From Pseudoxanthomonas sp. CF125 (lineage in GTDB: Bacteria > Pseudomonadota > Gammaproteobacteria > Xanthomonadales > Xanthomonadaceae), in contig NZ_FNLD01000002.1 in the NCBI RefSeq assembly GCF_900104085.1, positions 682,001 to 746,000 on the forward strand: a stretch of 64,000 nucleotides of DNA. The letters are read 5' to 3'. Below the pieces are notes generated by a model that worked only from the letters and a program-made list of their open reading frames with translations, was not told the DNA's origin and ran no database searches. The position numbers were made by a program, and so were the translations under genes. Each line of letters opens with the position of its first letter. Position 1 is the first letter of the stretch. Below are positions 9,350 through 20,742 of this stretch, in pieces.

Positions 9350-9841
9350 ATGGTTTTACGCCGCATGCTGTTACGCAGCGCCTTCATTGGACTACTGGCG
9401 ACGCTGGGCGCTTGCGCCACGCAGGCGCCGGCAGGTTCGGCACCGGCGGCGGTATCGGCGACTTTGCAGGGCGATGCGGCACGGCCTGCGTTGGCGCAGG
9501 GCTGGGTGCGCAGCGAGCTTTACTTCGGTGTGGGGGAGGAAAGCGGCCCGGCCGACCGCCCGCAGGCCGAGCCGATCAGCGAGGCGCAGTGGCGCGCGTT
9601 CCTGGACAAGGAGGTGACGCCGCGTTTTCCCGACGGTCTGACCGTGTTCGACGCGTACGGCCAGTGGCTGTTCCGCGGGGCCAAGGAGCCGAACCGGTTG
9701 AGCACTAAAGTGCTGGTGATTCTGCATGAAGACACGCCACAACGGACTGCGGATATCGAGGCGATCCGGTTGGCGTGGAAGCAGGCGACCAAGCATCAGT
9801 CGGTGTTGTGGTCGAAGCAGGCGGCGGAAGTGTCGTTCTGA
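9350..9841 (+). CDS. DUF3574 lipoprotein
   Basis: A 163-residue predicted lipoprotein with DUF3574, a family of small bacterial exported proteins of unknown function. The lipobox LGAC puts the lipidated Cys at residue 22 of MVLRRMLLRSAFIGLLATLGAC. Downstream, the family body is visible as SELYFGVG, FLDKEVTPRFPDGLTVFDAYGQWL and KVLVILHED..DIEAIRLAWK. I start at ATG 9350, which has a GGAG 8 bases upstream; the frame extends further but without a signal. The gene stands alone after the divergent receptor promoter region. Confidence 0.85.
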   Translation: MVLRRMLLRSAFIGLLATLGACATQAPAGSAPAAVSATLQGDAARPALAQGWVRSELYFGVGEESGPADRPQAEPISEAQWRAFLDKEVTPRFPDGLTVFDAYGQWLFRGAKEPNRLSTKVLVILHEDTPQRTADIEAIRLAWKQATKHQSVLWSKQAAEVSF

Positions 9842-9883
9842 GGCGTCAACTTCCTTCTTTACGTTCGCGGAAACAGAACTGAA

Positions 9884-9930
9884 ACCCTTCCCCTGCTTGC
9901 GGGGGAAGGTGCCGAAGGCGGATGGGGGCG
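9884..9930. repeat. REP-like palindrome after the DUF3574 gene
   Basis: ACCCTTCCCCTGCTTGCGGG with GGGAAGGT and then GCCGAAGGCGGATG is the CCTCATCCGCC family in the opposite orientation to the copy near 675. Confidence 0.6.
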
Positions 9931-9985
9931 CTCTTGGCGTGGTCCATCCGATCAGAGCAGAAGCGTTTCGCGCTTTGCGCGAGTC

Positions 9986-10164
9986 ACTTTTCTTTGAACG
10001 GCAAAGAAAAGTAACCAAAAGAAAGCCGCCCTAACATCGCGCCCGGCGATAGAGCCGCCGGGTCCGCAAGCGGGGCAGGAATTTTTGGAAGCAGCATCCT
10101 GCTGCTCCAAAAACGGCGCACATCCCTGTGCGCCGCCCCTTCGGGGTTTGCCTGCCCCGCTTGC
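9986..10164. repeat. Multi-hairpin structured element upstream of the NCS2 permease
   Basis: Several nested perfect stems occur in order: ACTTTTCTTTG/CAAAGAAAAGT (9986-10012), CCCGGCG/CGCCGGG (10042-10062), and a 14-bp outer stem GCAAGCGGGGCAGG/CCTGCCCCGCTTGC (10066-10079 with 10151-10164). The outer stem encloses three hairpins: TTTTTGGA..TCCAAAAA (10082-10113), CGGCGCACA/TGTGCGCCG (10114-10135) and CCCC/GGGG (10136-10146). The first hairpin with its flanking AGTAACCAAAAGAAAG looks like a motif dispersed in many Xanthomonadaceae genomes. It fills most of the 406-base gap before the permease. Confidence 0.75.
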
Positions 10165-10247
10165 CGCGGCTCACGGGGTTGTGGCGCAAAAAAGCAAAAA
10201 AAGAAGCAAGATCAAAGTCAACGACCCCGCCAATTCGCGAGCAAAGA

Positions 10248-11849
10248 ATGTCCTCCACTCCCGCACCCTCCCGCCGCTGGTTCGTAGCAGGCGACCTCAA
10301 CGGCTTCTTCGGTCTGGTGGTCGATAACCTGTCGATCCTGGGCTTCATCGCCATGGCCTTGATCGGGATCTTTGGATTCCCCGCCGAAGTGGTGTACCAG
10401 CGCATGTTTCCCGGCACCGCGCTGGGTGTGCTGGTCGGCAATCTGATCTACACCTGGATGGGGCGGCGCCTGGCAGCCAGGACCGGTCGCAACGACGTCA
10501 CCGCCATGCCGCTGGGGCTGGACGCGCCGACCAGTATCGGCATGGCGCTGCTGGTGCTGGGGCCAGCATTTCTCGCGTTCAAACAGCAGGGCCTGGAGCC
10601 GCAGGCGGCGGCCATCGCTACCTGGCAATTGGGCATGGCCTCGCTGATCGTGATGGGCGTCTTGAAGCTGGTGCTCTCGTTCTTCGGCGATGCGGTGACG
10701 CGCATGGTGCCGCGTGCCGGCCTGCTGGGTTCCATCGGTGGCGCCGCGCTGACATTGCTCGGCTTCCTGCCGCTGATTGAGACCTTGCGCTCGCCCATCG
10801 TCGGTTTCGTTACCTTCGGCCTGCTGCTGTACGTGCTGGTGGCCAAGGGCCGCTTGCCGGTGAAGATTCCCGGTGTGCTGCTGGCCTTCATCGTGGGCAC
10901 ATCGCTTTACTACGGGTTGGGATTGGCCGGCCTGGGCACACCCGGATTCGCCTTGCCAGAAGCGGTGCCGCTCAGCTTCACCTTGCCGCTGCCCACGCTC
11001 GGTTTCATAGATGGGCTTCCGGCCACCATTCCTTACCTGCCTTTGCTGCTGCCGTTCGGCCTGCTGATGGTGGTGGGCGGCATCAACGTCAGCGAAAGCG
11101 CACGCGCGGCCGGCGACGACTATCGCACCCGCGACGTGCTGCTGGCCGAAGCCGTGTCCACGTTGGTCGCCGGCTTCTGCGGCGGCGTGGCCCAGACCAC
11201 GCCCTACATCGGCCAGCCGGCCTACAAGCACATGGGCGCGCGCACGGGCTACACATTGTTGACCGGTTTGTTCATCGGCCTGGGTGGAATCCTGGGTTAC
11301 GTGTCCGGCCTGGTGCAATGGCTGCCGCTGGCGGTGCTGGCGCCGATCATCGTCTACGTGGGTTTGGACATCACCGTGCAGGCGTTCAACGAAACCCCGC
11401 GCAAGCACGCCATCGCGGTGGCGCTGGGCTTCCTGCCTTCGATCGCGTATCTGCTCAACATCAAGTTCGGTAACCCGGCGTGGATTCCACCGGAGAAATT
11501 CGCTGCGCTCTACAGCGGTACGGACGGGCATGGTTTGCCGGACCTTGCCACCATCGTGACCTTGGGCAACGGTTTCATCATCACGGCGATGATCTGGACC
11601 ACTGCATTGGTGGCGATGATCGACGGGCGCCTGCGTCACGCTGTGCTGGCGCTGCTGTTCGGCGCGGCGCTGACGCTGTTCGGCTTCATCCATTCGGTGG
11701 ATCCGCGTGGCGGCATCTACTTCCCATGGGATCTGGTGGACCTGCCGAAGGTGATCATGTGGCAGTTCTTCGGTGCGTATGTGGCGCTTGCGATATTGCT
11801 TGGTTTGCTTTCGCTGCAGGACAAGGCGGACTCCGTGAACGCTCAGTAG
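10248..11849 (+). CDS. NCS2-family (xanthine/uracil permease-like) membrane transporter
   Basis: A 533-residue polytopic inner-membrane protein with about 12-14 hydrophobic segments. The NCS2-like features are the N-terminal [15 protein letters not shown], the [19 protein letters not shown] segment, and [55 protein letters not shown]. These place it with the permeases annotated as xanthine/uracil/vitamin C carriers, but the substrate is open. I start at ATG 10248. No purine or pyrimidine metabolism gene is adjacent. It is followed by a REP element. Confidence 0.85.
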   Translation: MSSTPAPSRRWFVAGDLNGFFGLVVDNLSILGFIAMALIGIFGFPAEVVYQRMFPGTALGVLVGNLIYTWMGRRLAARTGRNDVTAMPLGLDAPTSIGMALLVLGPAFLAFKQQGLEPQAAAIATWQLGMASLIVMGVLKLVLSFFGDAVTRMVPRAGLLGSIGGAALTLLGFLPLIETLRSPIVGFVTFGLLLYVLVAKGRLPVKIPGVLLAFIVGTSLYYGLGLAGLGTPGFALPEAVPLSFTLPLPTLGFIDGLPATIPYLPLLLPFGLLMVVGGINVSESARAAGDDYRTRDVLLAEAVSTLVAGFCGGVAQTTPYIGQPAYKHMGARTGYTLLTGLFIGLGGILGYVSGLVQWLPLAVLAPIIVYVGLDITVQAFNETPRKHAIAVALGFLPSIAYLLNIKFGNPAWIPPEKFAALYSGTDGHGLPDLATIVTLGNGFIITAMIWTTALVAMIDGRLRHAVLALLFGAALTLFGFIHSVDPRGGIYFPWDLVDLPKVIMWQFFGAYVALAILLGLLSLQDKADSVNAQ

Positions 11850-11865
11850 GAAGGCTGTTGCTCCG

Positions 11866-11981
11866 CCCCCTTTGAAAAAGGGGGGCTACGGGGGATTTGC
11901 TTTTGACTTTGCTCCTGTTCTTGCTTCCTGCATTGCGCGAAAGGCAAATCCCCCTCGATCCCCCTTTTCCAAAGGGGGAGG
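11866..11981. repeat. CCCCCTTTGAAAAAGGGGG-type REP pair
   Basis: The left unit (CCCCCTTTGAAAAAGGGGG, then GGGGGATTTGC) and the inverted right unit (GGCAAATCCCCCTCGATCCC, CCCTTTTCCAAAGGGGGAGG) flank about 40 bases. The same element recurs between ruvC and ruvA, and a partial one lies before ruvB. It sits between the permease and the clpB promoter. Confidence 0.8.
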
Positions 11982-12036
11982 TCGACTTCCAGCTTCTCGG
12001 GGGCCTTCCGCCGCCCCAACGGGCGTCTCGCCCTGC

Positions 12037-12065
12037 CTTGAAACACGGCCGCTTTAGCCGCATCT
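12037..12065 (+). promoter_or_regulatory. Heat-shock (sigma-32) promoter of clpB
   Basis: CTTGAAA at 12037-12043, a 14-base spacer and CCGCATCT at 12058-12065 match the sigma-32 consensus (CTTGAAA, 11-16 bases, CCCCATNT) at all but one defined position. It lies 48 bases before the clpB ATG. Confidence 0.8.
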
Positions 12066-12113
12066 GGATAGCATTGCCGGCACGCCGGCCACCCTTTTCC
12101 AGAGGTAATCCCG

Positions 12114-14714
12114 ATGCGGATGGACAAGCTCACTTCGCGTTTCCAACAGGCGCTGGCCGACGCGCAATCGCTGGCCGTGGGCCGCGACCACAACATGATC
12201 GAACCGGTGCACGTGCTGACCGCGCTGCTGGACCAGTCCGATGGCAGTACCCGGCCGTTGCTGGCCCAGGCCGGCGTCAACGTGCCGGTATTGCGCGAGC
12301 GCCTGACCGAAGCGCTGGACAAGCTGCCCAAGGTCTCAGGCCAGGCCGGCAACCTGTCCATTGGCAACGACCTCACCCGCCTGCTCAATGTCACCGACAA
12401 GCTGGCCCAGCAGCATGGCGACCAGTTCATCGCCAGCGAATGGTTCGTAATGGCCGCGCTGGAAGACAAGGGCGCCTTGGGCATGGCCCTGCGCGCGGCG
12501 GGCGCGGACAAGGCCAAACTGGAGGCCGCGATCGAAAAGGTCCGGGGTGGGCAGAGCGTGCAGTCCGAAAACGCCGAAGAGCAGCGCCAGGCGCTGGAGA
12601 AATACACCATCGACCTGACCGAGCGCGCCGAATCCGGCAAGCTGGACCCGGTGATCGGCCGCGATGAAGAGATCCGCCGCACCATCCAGGTCCTGCAGCG
12701 CCGCACCAAGAACAACCCGGTGCTGATCGGCGAACCCGGCGTGGGCAAGACCGCGATCGTGGAAGGCCTGGCCCAGCGCATCGTCAACGGCGAAGTGCCC
12801 GAGGGTTTGAAGAACCGCCGCGTGCTCTCGCTGGACATGGGCGCGCTGATCGCCGGCGCCAAGTTCCGTGGCGAGTTCGAGGAACGGCTGAAAGCGGTCC
12901 TCAACGATCTGTCCAAGACCGAAGGGCAGGTAATCCTGTTCATCGACGAATTGCACACCATGGTCGGTGCGGGCAAGGCCGAAGGCTCCATGGACGCCGG
13001 CAACATGCTCAAGCCGGCGCTGGCGCGCGGCGAGCTACATTGCATAGGCGCCACCACCCTGGACGAATACCGCAAGTACGTGGAGAAGGACGCCGCACTG
13101 GAACGCCGCTTCCAGAAAGTCTTCGTGGGCGAACCCACGGTGGAAGACACCATCGCCATCCTGCGCGGGCTGAAGGAACGCTACGCGGTGCATCACGGCG
13201 TGGAGATCACCGACCCGGCCATCGTCGCCGCCGCCACGCTGTCGCACCGCTATATCGCCGACCGACAACTGCCCGACAAGGCCATCGACCTGATGGACGA
13301 GGCCGCCTCGCGCATCCGCATGGAGATCGACTCCAAGCCCGAGGAGCTGGACCGCAAGGAACGCCGCCTGATCCAGCTGAAGATCCAGCGCGAGATGCTG
13401 AAGAAGGAGAAGGACAGCGAATCGCAGAAGCGGCTGGCCGACCTGGAAGCCGACATCGAATCGCTGGAACGCGAGTTCTCCGATCTCAACGAAATCTGGA
13501 AGTCGGAAAAAGCCGCACTGCAGGGTTCCACGCGCATCAAGGAGCAGATCGAACAGGCGCGCCTGGATCTGGAAGCGGCGCAGCGGCACCAGGACTACGC
13601 GCGCATGAGCGAGATCCAGTACGGCCTGTTGCCGGAGCTGGAAAAGCAGCTGCAGAACGCCCAGGAAGTGGACCGCAAGGATTTCAAGCTGGTCCAGGAC
13701 CGGGTGACCGCCGAGGAGATCGCCGAAGTGGTGTCGCGCTGGACCGGCATCCCGGTCAGCAAGATGCTGGAAGGCGAGCGCGAGAAGCTGCTGAAGATGG
13801 AATCGCAGCTGCATACGCGCGTGGTGGGGCAGGAGGAAGCGATCAAGGTCGTATCCGATGCTATGCGCCGTTCGCGCGCCGGTCTGTCCGATCCCAACCG
13901 TCCCACCGGCTCGTTCCTGTTCCTGGGCCCGACCGGCGTGGGCAAGACCGAGCTGTGCAAGGCGCTGGCCGAGTTCCTGTTCGACAGCAGCGACGCCATG
14001 ATCCGCATCGACATGAGCGAATTCATGGAGAAGCACAGCGTCGCCCGTTTGATCGGTGCGCCTCCGGGCTATGTCGGCTACGAGGAGGGCGGTTATCTGA
14101 CCGAAGCCGTGCGTCGCCGGCCGTACTCACTGATTCTGCTGGATGAAGTGGAGAAGGCGCACAGCGATGTGTTCAACGTCCTGCTGCAGGTACTGGACGA
14201 CGGCCGTTTGACCGACGGACAGGGCCGCACGGTGGATTTCCGCAATACCGTCATCGTGATGACCTCCAACCTGGGCTCGCACCAGATCCAGGACATGTCC
14301 GACAACGGCGGTGCCGACGTGCAGTCGGCCGAGGCCTACACGCAGATGAAGGCCGCGGTGATGGGTGTGGTGCAGGCGCACTTCCGCCCGGAGTTCATCA
14401 ACCGGCTGGACGACATCGTGGTTTTCCATCCGCTGGACAAGGCGCAGATACGGGAGATCGCCAGGATCCAGTTGAAAGGTCTGGAGAAGCGCCTGGGCGA
14501 ACGCGGGCTGCGGATCGAACTGGAAGACAGTGCCTTGCAATTGCTGGGCAACGTAGGCTTCGACCCGGTGTACGGAGCGCGTCCGCTCAAACGCGCCATC
14601 CAGCAGCAACTGGAGAATCCGCTGGCGCAGAAGATCCTGGCGGGCGAGTTCGCCAGCGGCGACACCATCCGGGTAGGGGCCAGCGGCGGCGGTCTGGTTT
14701 TTACGCGCGGTTAA
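12114..14714 (+). CDS. clpB: ATP-dependent disaggregase ClpB (Hsp104 family)
   Basis: An 866-residue hexameric AAA+ chaperone that works with DnaK to dissolve protein aggregates in the cytoplasm. An N-terminal Clp_N domain (about 1-150) precedes the first ATPase (Walker A GEPGVGKT from G206, Walker [11 protein letters not shown]), the coiled-coil middle domain (about 405-525, [19 protein letters not shown] region) that distinguishes ClpB from ClpA/ClpC, and the second ATPase (GPTGVGKT from G605). Two starts, 12114 and 12120, are close together; AGAGG before 12114 favours the first. It has its own heat-shock promoter. Confidence 0.97.
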   Translation: MRMDKLTSRFQQALADAQSLAVGRDHNMIEPVHVLTALLDQSDGSTRPLLAQAGVNVPVLRERLTEALDKLPKVSGQAGNLSIGNDLTRLLNVTDKLAQQHGDQFIASEWFVMAALEDKGALGMALRAAGADKAKLEAAIEKVRGGQSVQSENAEEQRQALEKYTIDLTERAESGKLDPVIGRDEEIRRTIQVLQRRTKNNPVLIGEPGVGKTAIVEGLAQRIVNGEVPEGLKNRRVLSLDMGALIAGAKFRGEFEERLKAVLNDLSKTEGQVILFIDELHTMVGAGKAEGSMDAGNMLKPALARGELHCIGATTLDEYRKYVEKDAALERRFQKVFVGEPTVEDTIAILRGLKERYAVHHGVEITDPAIVAAATLSHRYIADRQLPDKAIDLMDEAASRIRMEIDSKPEELDRKERRLIQLKIQREMLKKEKDSESQKRLADLEADIESLEREFSDLNEIWKSEKAALQGSTRIKEQIEQARLDLEAAQRHQDYARMSEIQYGLLPELEKQLQNAQEVDRKDFKLVQDRVTAEEIAEVVSRWTGIPVSKMLEGEREKLLKMESQLHTRVVGQEEAIKVVSDAMRRSRAGLSDPNRPTGSFLFLGPTGVGKTELCKALAEFLFDSSDAMIRIDMSEFMEKHSVARLIGAPPGYVGYEEGGYLTEAVRRRPYSLILLDEVEKAHSDVFNVLLQVLDDGRLTDGQGRTVDFRNTVIVMTSNLGSHQIQDMSDNGGADVQSAEAYTQMKAAVMGVVQAHFRPEFINRLDDIVVFHPLDKAQIREIARIQLKGLEKRLGERGLRIELEDSALQLLGNVGFDPVYGARPLKRAIQQQLENPLAQKILAGEFASGDTIRVGASGGGLVFTRG

Positions 14715-14818
14715 TCCACGGGCGTTAGCATCGCGTCGCGATCTGTAGTTGCATTACAGGCACATGGCCGCGGTTTCGCGGCCATCCCCGTTCAAATGCT
14801 TTCTCATGGAGAAACACG

Positions 14819-15253
14819 ATGCACAAGACTCTTTTCGGCGGCGTGCTGGCACTCGGCCTTGCGCTGACGGCCCTGCCCGCAGCGGCGCAGAACATGACCT
14901 GCAAGCTGACCTTCAGTTCTTCAAGCTGGTCGATCTTCTACAAGACCACTTCCGGTACCGGTGTAGTGACCTGCAGCAACGGTCAGAGCCTCCCGGTCAA
15001 GATCACGGCCAAAGGCGGCGGTCTTACCGTCGGCAAATCCAAGATCACTAATGGTTTTGGCGAGTTCGCCGAAGTCAGGAACATACGCGACGTGCTGGGC
15101 AGCTATGCGGCCGCCGAAGCGCATGCCGGCACCGTGAGGTCCGCCAACGCGCAAGCCATGACCAACGGCAAAGTGTCGCTGGCGCTGGCCGGCAAGGGCG
15201 AAGGCTGGGATTTGGGCGTTGCCTTCAGCAAGTTCACCCTGAAGGCGCGCTGA
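14819..15253 (+). CDS. Small exported protein of unknown function
   Basis: A 144-residue protein I do not recognise. The signal peptide is clear: MHKTLFGGVLALGLALTALPAAAQ, with cleavage after AAAQ near residue 24. The mature part is about 120 residues, contains two Cys (NMTCKL and VVTCSN) that could form a disulphide, and is rich in Gly, Ser and beta-type residues (GGGLTVGKSKITNGFGEFAEV, KVSLALAGKGEGWDLGVAFSKFTL). GGAG lies 9 bases before ATG. It has its own terminator downstream, so it is a single-gene unit, probably periplasmic. Confidence 0.75.
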   Translation: MHKTLFGGVLALGLALTALPAAAQNMTCKLTFSSSSWSIFYKTTSGTGVVTCSNGQSLPVKITAKGGGLTVGKSKITNGFGEFAEVRNIRDVLGSYAAAEAHAGTVRSANAQAMTNGKVSLALAGKGEGWDLGVAFSKFTLKAR

Positions 15254-15298
15254 CGCTCTTCCCGTTGCCGGCTTCGGTTGCCGCGCAAGCAGGATTCG

Positions 15299-15326
15299 AG
15301 GCCCCGGATAAGCGGGGCCTTTTTTT
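15299..15326 (+). terminator. Rho-independent terminator
   Basis: The stem AGGCCCC/GGGGCCT (15299-15305 with 15314-15320) is followed by seven T. It ends the small exported-protein gene. The next 200 bases, up to 15539, contain nothing else I can support. Confidence 0.85.
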
Positions 15327-15539
15327 GCCTGTCATATGACGACAGCGAGTCCGTACGAGCATGGCGCGACTGCCATGCGCCTGCCGTCAGTGCGTTGGAG
15401 CTACCTGTGTTCACCTCTGTCGCAACCGACATGGGCGCGGTCTCTCCGGGACGGGCGGGTGCGGTGGAATTGTGAGAAATGTGCCGATATCCTCGGCAGC
15501 GCAGGGCTACTTTCACCTTTCCACCCGAGGGGAACCACC

Positions 15540-16169
15540 ATGCACATCTTCAAATTTGCCGTACTAGCGGTTCTTGGTTTGATTGTTTATGCACCAGCAT
15601 CGACGGCGCAGGCCCAGTCCACGGTCGAATGCCAGTCGCGCGATTACCAATACGACGAATGCTGGGCTGGACCTCTGCGCGCGCCTCAGCTCGTCCACCA
15701 GATTTCCAACAGCGCCTGCATCATCAACCGCAGCTGGGGCTATAACCGCCGCAGCGGGTACATCTGGGTAGCCAATGGCTGCGCGGGTGTTTTCGCCGAT
15801 GTGGGCGGTTATCACCACGGACGCGGTGACACTTACGACCCGGGCGCGCGCCACTACGACGAACATGGACACGACGGCGGCGCCGTGGTCGCTGGTGCGG
15901 TGCTCGGCGCGATCCTGGCCGGTGCGGCCAGCGATTCGCACAAGGACCGCCGCCACACCACCAGCAATGTGCATTACGACAGCTCCAGCAAGTACACCGG
16001 TTGCCACGGTGTCGGCTGCATGGTCGACAACCCGGACCGGGATACCAGCCAGGACATCGACCCGCGACCGTCGTTCGACAGGGACGGCAACCCCAATTTC
16101 GACACCAAGGGGAACTGGCAGGGTTGCCATGGTGCCGGCTGTCTGGTCGATAACCCCGACAACAACTGA
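15540..16169 (+). CDS. DUF3011 domain secreted protein
   Basis: A 209-residue exported protein with a signal peptide (MHIFKFAVLAVLGLIVYAPA..AQAQ) and one DUF3011 unit (VECQSRDYQYDECWAGPL..LVHQISNSACIINRSWGYNRRSGYIWVANGCAGVF) with the family's four Cys. A His/Asp-rich stretch and a short Gly/Ala hydrophobic segment (AVVAGAVLGAILAGAAS) follow, then two near-identical motifs, GCHGVGCMVDNPD and GCHGAGCLVDNPD. DUF3011 has no assigned function. A second protein with three such units lies at 26435-27346. The start ATG follows GAGGGG; the longer frame upstream lacks a signal peptide. Confidence 0.82.
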   Translation: MHIFKFAVLAVLGLIVYAPASTAQAQSTVECQSRDYQYDECWAGPLRAPQLVHQISNSACIINRSWGYNRRSGYIWVANGCAGVFADVGGYHHGRGDTYDPGARHYDEHGHDGGAVVAGAVLGAILAGAASDSHKDRRHTTSNVHYDSSSKYTGCHGVGCMVDNPDRDTSQDIDPRPSFDRDGNPNFDTKGNWQGCHGAGCLVDNPDNN

Positions 16170-16188
16170 CTGGTACGACGGATCTGTG

Positions 16189-16222
16189 CAAAAAAAAGCC
16201 CGGCGATGCCGGGCTTTTTTTT
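16189..16222. terminator. Bidirectional terminator
   Basis: GCCCGGC/GCCGGGC (16198-16204 with 16208-16214) is flanked by a run of A on the left and eight T on the right, so it can end both the DUF3011 gene and the convergent antiporter gene. Confidence 0.88.
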
Positions 16223-16254
16223 CGGACGGACGCCGCGAGGTTGGAGGCTTCCTG

Positions 16255-17997
16255 TCAGCTGCTTTTGCGCAGCGCGCGGTATGGCGGGGTGGACATGATC
16301 ATTTCCGCCAGCGAGTAGGCCAGTTCGCGTTCGGCCATGATCGCACCGTCGGCGCCGTGTTCCAGCAGGTGCTTCACTTCCGCATCGCTGTGCGCGCGCG
16401 CCAGCACCGTCAGCGATGGGTTGATCGCGCGCAGCTTGGCGATGGCTTCGCCCGCTTCCAGCGGTTGCGGGATGGCCAGCACGGCGATCTTCGCTTTTTC
16501 CGGCTGCGCTTCGGCCAGCACCCGGTCGGAGGCGGCGCTGCCGCGGATGCCCGGTATGCCGTTGGCGTGCGCGCGTTCGATGTTGTGGCCGTTGTCGTCT
16601 ATCACCACCAGCGGCACGCCGCGCTCGCGCAGCACCTGCGCCAGGATGCTGCCGACGCGGCCGTAGCCGATCACGATGGCGTGGTCTTCGGCGACCAGCG
16701 GCGGACCCGGCGGCGGTTCGGCTTCCTCCGGCGCGGGCGCCTCCTTCTCGTTGCGCGCCTTCCACTTGTCCAGAGCGACGAACAGGAAGGGATTGGCCAC
16801 GATGGACAGCAGCGCGCCGGCCAGCACCATGTCGTGCGCTTCCTGCGGCAGGATCTTCAGCTGCAAGCCCAGGCCGGCGAGGATGAAGGAGAACTCGCCG
16901 ATCTGCGCCAGACTGGCGGAAATCGTCAACGCGGTGCCGGTGGGATGGCCGAATGCGCGCACGATCACGAACGCGGCCAGCGACTTGCCGACCACGATGA
17001 TCAGGAACGTGGCCAGCACCTGCAGCGGATAGTTCACCACGATGGTCGGGTCGAACAGCATGCCGACCGAAACGAAGAACAGCACCGCGAAGGCGTCGCG
17101 CAGCGGCAGCGAATCGTTGGCGGCCTTGTGGCTGAGTTCGGACTCGTTCAAAAGCATGCCGGCGAAGAACGCGCCCAGCGCGAAAGAGACGCCGAACAGT
17201 TTCGCCGAACCGAACGCCACGCCCAGCGCGATGGCCAGCACCGCCAGCGTGAACAATTCGCGCGAACCGGTGGCGGCGATCTTCTCCAGCGTCCACGGAA
17301 TGACGCGTTTGCCTACCACCAGCATCACCGCCACAAACGCGGTGACCTGCAGCAGGGTGATGCCCAGCGCTTTGGCGATGGCCCAGGCCGGGCTGGTTTC
17401 CTGTTGCGCGGCCTCGACCGCCGCGCCGCTGACCTGTGCGGCCGCATCGGCGGTGTTGCCGTCGCCCAGCGCGCCGGCCAGCGCGGGCAGCAGCACCAGC
17501 GCAAGCACCATCACCAGATCTTCCACGATCAGCCAGCCGACGGCGATCTTGCCGCGGCTGGTATCCAGAAGCCGGCGGTCTTCCATCGCGCGCAGCAGCA
17601 CCACCGTACTGGCCACCGAAAGCGCCAGGCCGAATACGAAGCCCTGCAGATGCGGCCACCCCATGTACCAGGCCAGCGCCCAGCCCAGCAGCGTCGCCGC
17701 CGCGATCTGCACGATGGCGCCGGGAATGGCGATGGACTTGACCTTCATCAGGTCGGCCAGCGAAAAGTGCAGACCTACGCCGAACATCAGCAGCATCACG
17801 CCGAGTTCCGACAGTTGCGTGGCCAGCCCCTGGTCGGCGATGAATCCGGGCGTGAACGGCCCCACCACCATCCCCGCCAGCAGGTAACCGACCAGCGGCG
17901 ACAGCTTGAAGCGGTTGGCCAGTGCGCCCAGTACGAACGCGACCGCCAGGCCGACCGCAATGAGGTCGATCAGGTCGGTGTCATGGGGCATTCGCAA
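16255..17997 (-). CDS. ybaL: CPA2-family cation/proton antiporter with TrkA-N domain (YbaL/KefC type)
   Basis: A 580-residue inner-membrane monovalent cation/H+ antiporter. About the first 395 residues are the Na/H exchanger-type membrane domain with 12 or more hydrophobic segments (LSPLVGYLLAGMVVGPFTPGF, ALSVASTVVLLRAMEDRRLLDT, FFAGMLLNESELSHKAA). A cytoplasmic linker (APAPEEAEPPPGPP) leads to a Rossmann-type TrkA-N domain (HAIVIGYGRVGSILAQVLRERG, then VLAIPQPLEAGEAIAKLR) that would bind nucleotide. The lack of a KefF/KefG-type partner and the overall pattern fit YbaL better than KefB/C. Starts at 17997 or 17991 are both possible. Confidence 0.88.
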   Translation of the reverse strand: MRMPHDTDLIDLIAVGLAVAFVLGALANRFKLSPLVGYLLAGMVVGPFTPGFIADQGLATQLSELGVMLLMFGVGLHFSLADLMKVKSIAIPGAIVQIAAATLLGWALAWYMGWPHLQGFVFGLALSVASTVVLLRAMEDRRLLDTSRGKIAVGWLIVEDLVMVLALVLLPALAGALGDGNTADAAAQVSGAAVEAAQQETSPAWAIAKALGITLLQVTAFVAVMLVVGKRVIPWTLEKIAATGSRELFTLAVLAIALGVAFGSAKLFGVSFALGAFFAGMLLNESELSHKAANDSLPLRDAFAVLFFVSVGMLFDPTIVVNYPLQVLATFLIIVVGKSLAAFVIVRAFGHPTGTALTISASLAQIGEFSFILAGLGLQLKILPQEAHDMVLAGALLSIVANPFLFVALDKWKARNEKEAPAPEEAEPPPGPPLVAEDHAIVIGYGRVGSILAQVLRERGVPLVVIDDNGHNIERAHANGIPGIRGSAASDRVLAEAQPEKAKIAVLAIPQPLEAGEAIAKLRAINPSLTVLARAHSDAEVKHLLEHGADGAIMAERELAYSLAEMIMSTPPYRALRKSS

Positions 17998-18095
17998 TCC
18001 AGCATCGTCCGAGTGGAAACAAGTGTCGCCGATGCCTGGATTCAGGGCAAACCGGAACTGACCGGTACGTTCATTCGGATGCAGGCGCCGTCAAA

Positions 18096-18125
18096 TGAAA
18101 AGCCCCGGCATGCCGGGGCTTTTCT
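18096..18125. terminator. Terminator palindrome between antiporter and receptor genes
   Basis: A perfect palindrome AGCCCCGGCATGCCGGGGCT (18101-18120) has GAAA on the left and TTTTC on the right. Its position 23 bases past the receptor stop suits termination on the minus strand. Confidence 0.8.
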
Positions 18126-18147
18126 TGCTTGACTCAACGCTTCACCG

Positions 18148-20532
<2,385 letters not shown>

Positions 20533-20742
20533 GGCTACTCCAAAAAGATTTTCAGGGTTCAAGAGACTTCAGGGTGGATTCGGTTCTTGTCGCTGGATCC
20601 GCCGCGCAGGAGCTGTTGCGGTGCATCAAAGTCTGGATTACAGGCATATGACATCCATGTCAATGATTTATTAACAAACGTGTGACGGGCTGTAATAGTT
20701 AAACTATGCAACGCAACTTCGTTAATAACCCTGGCTCATCCC

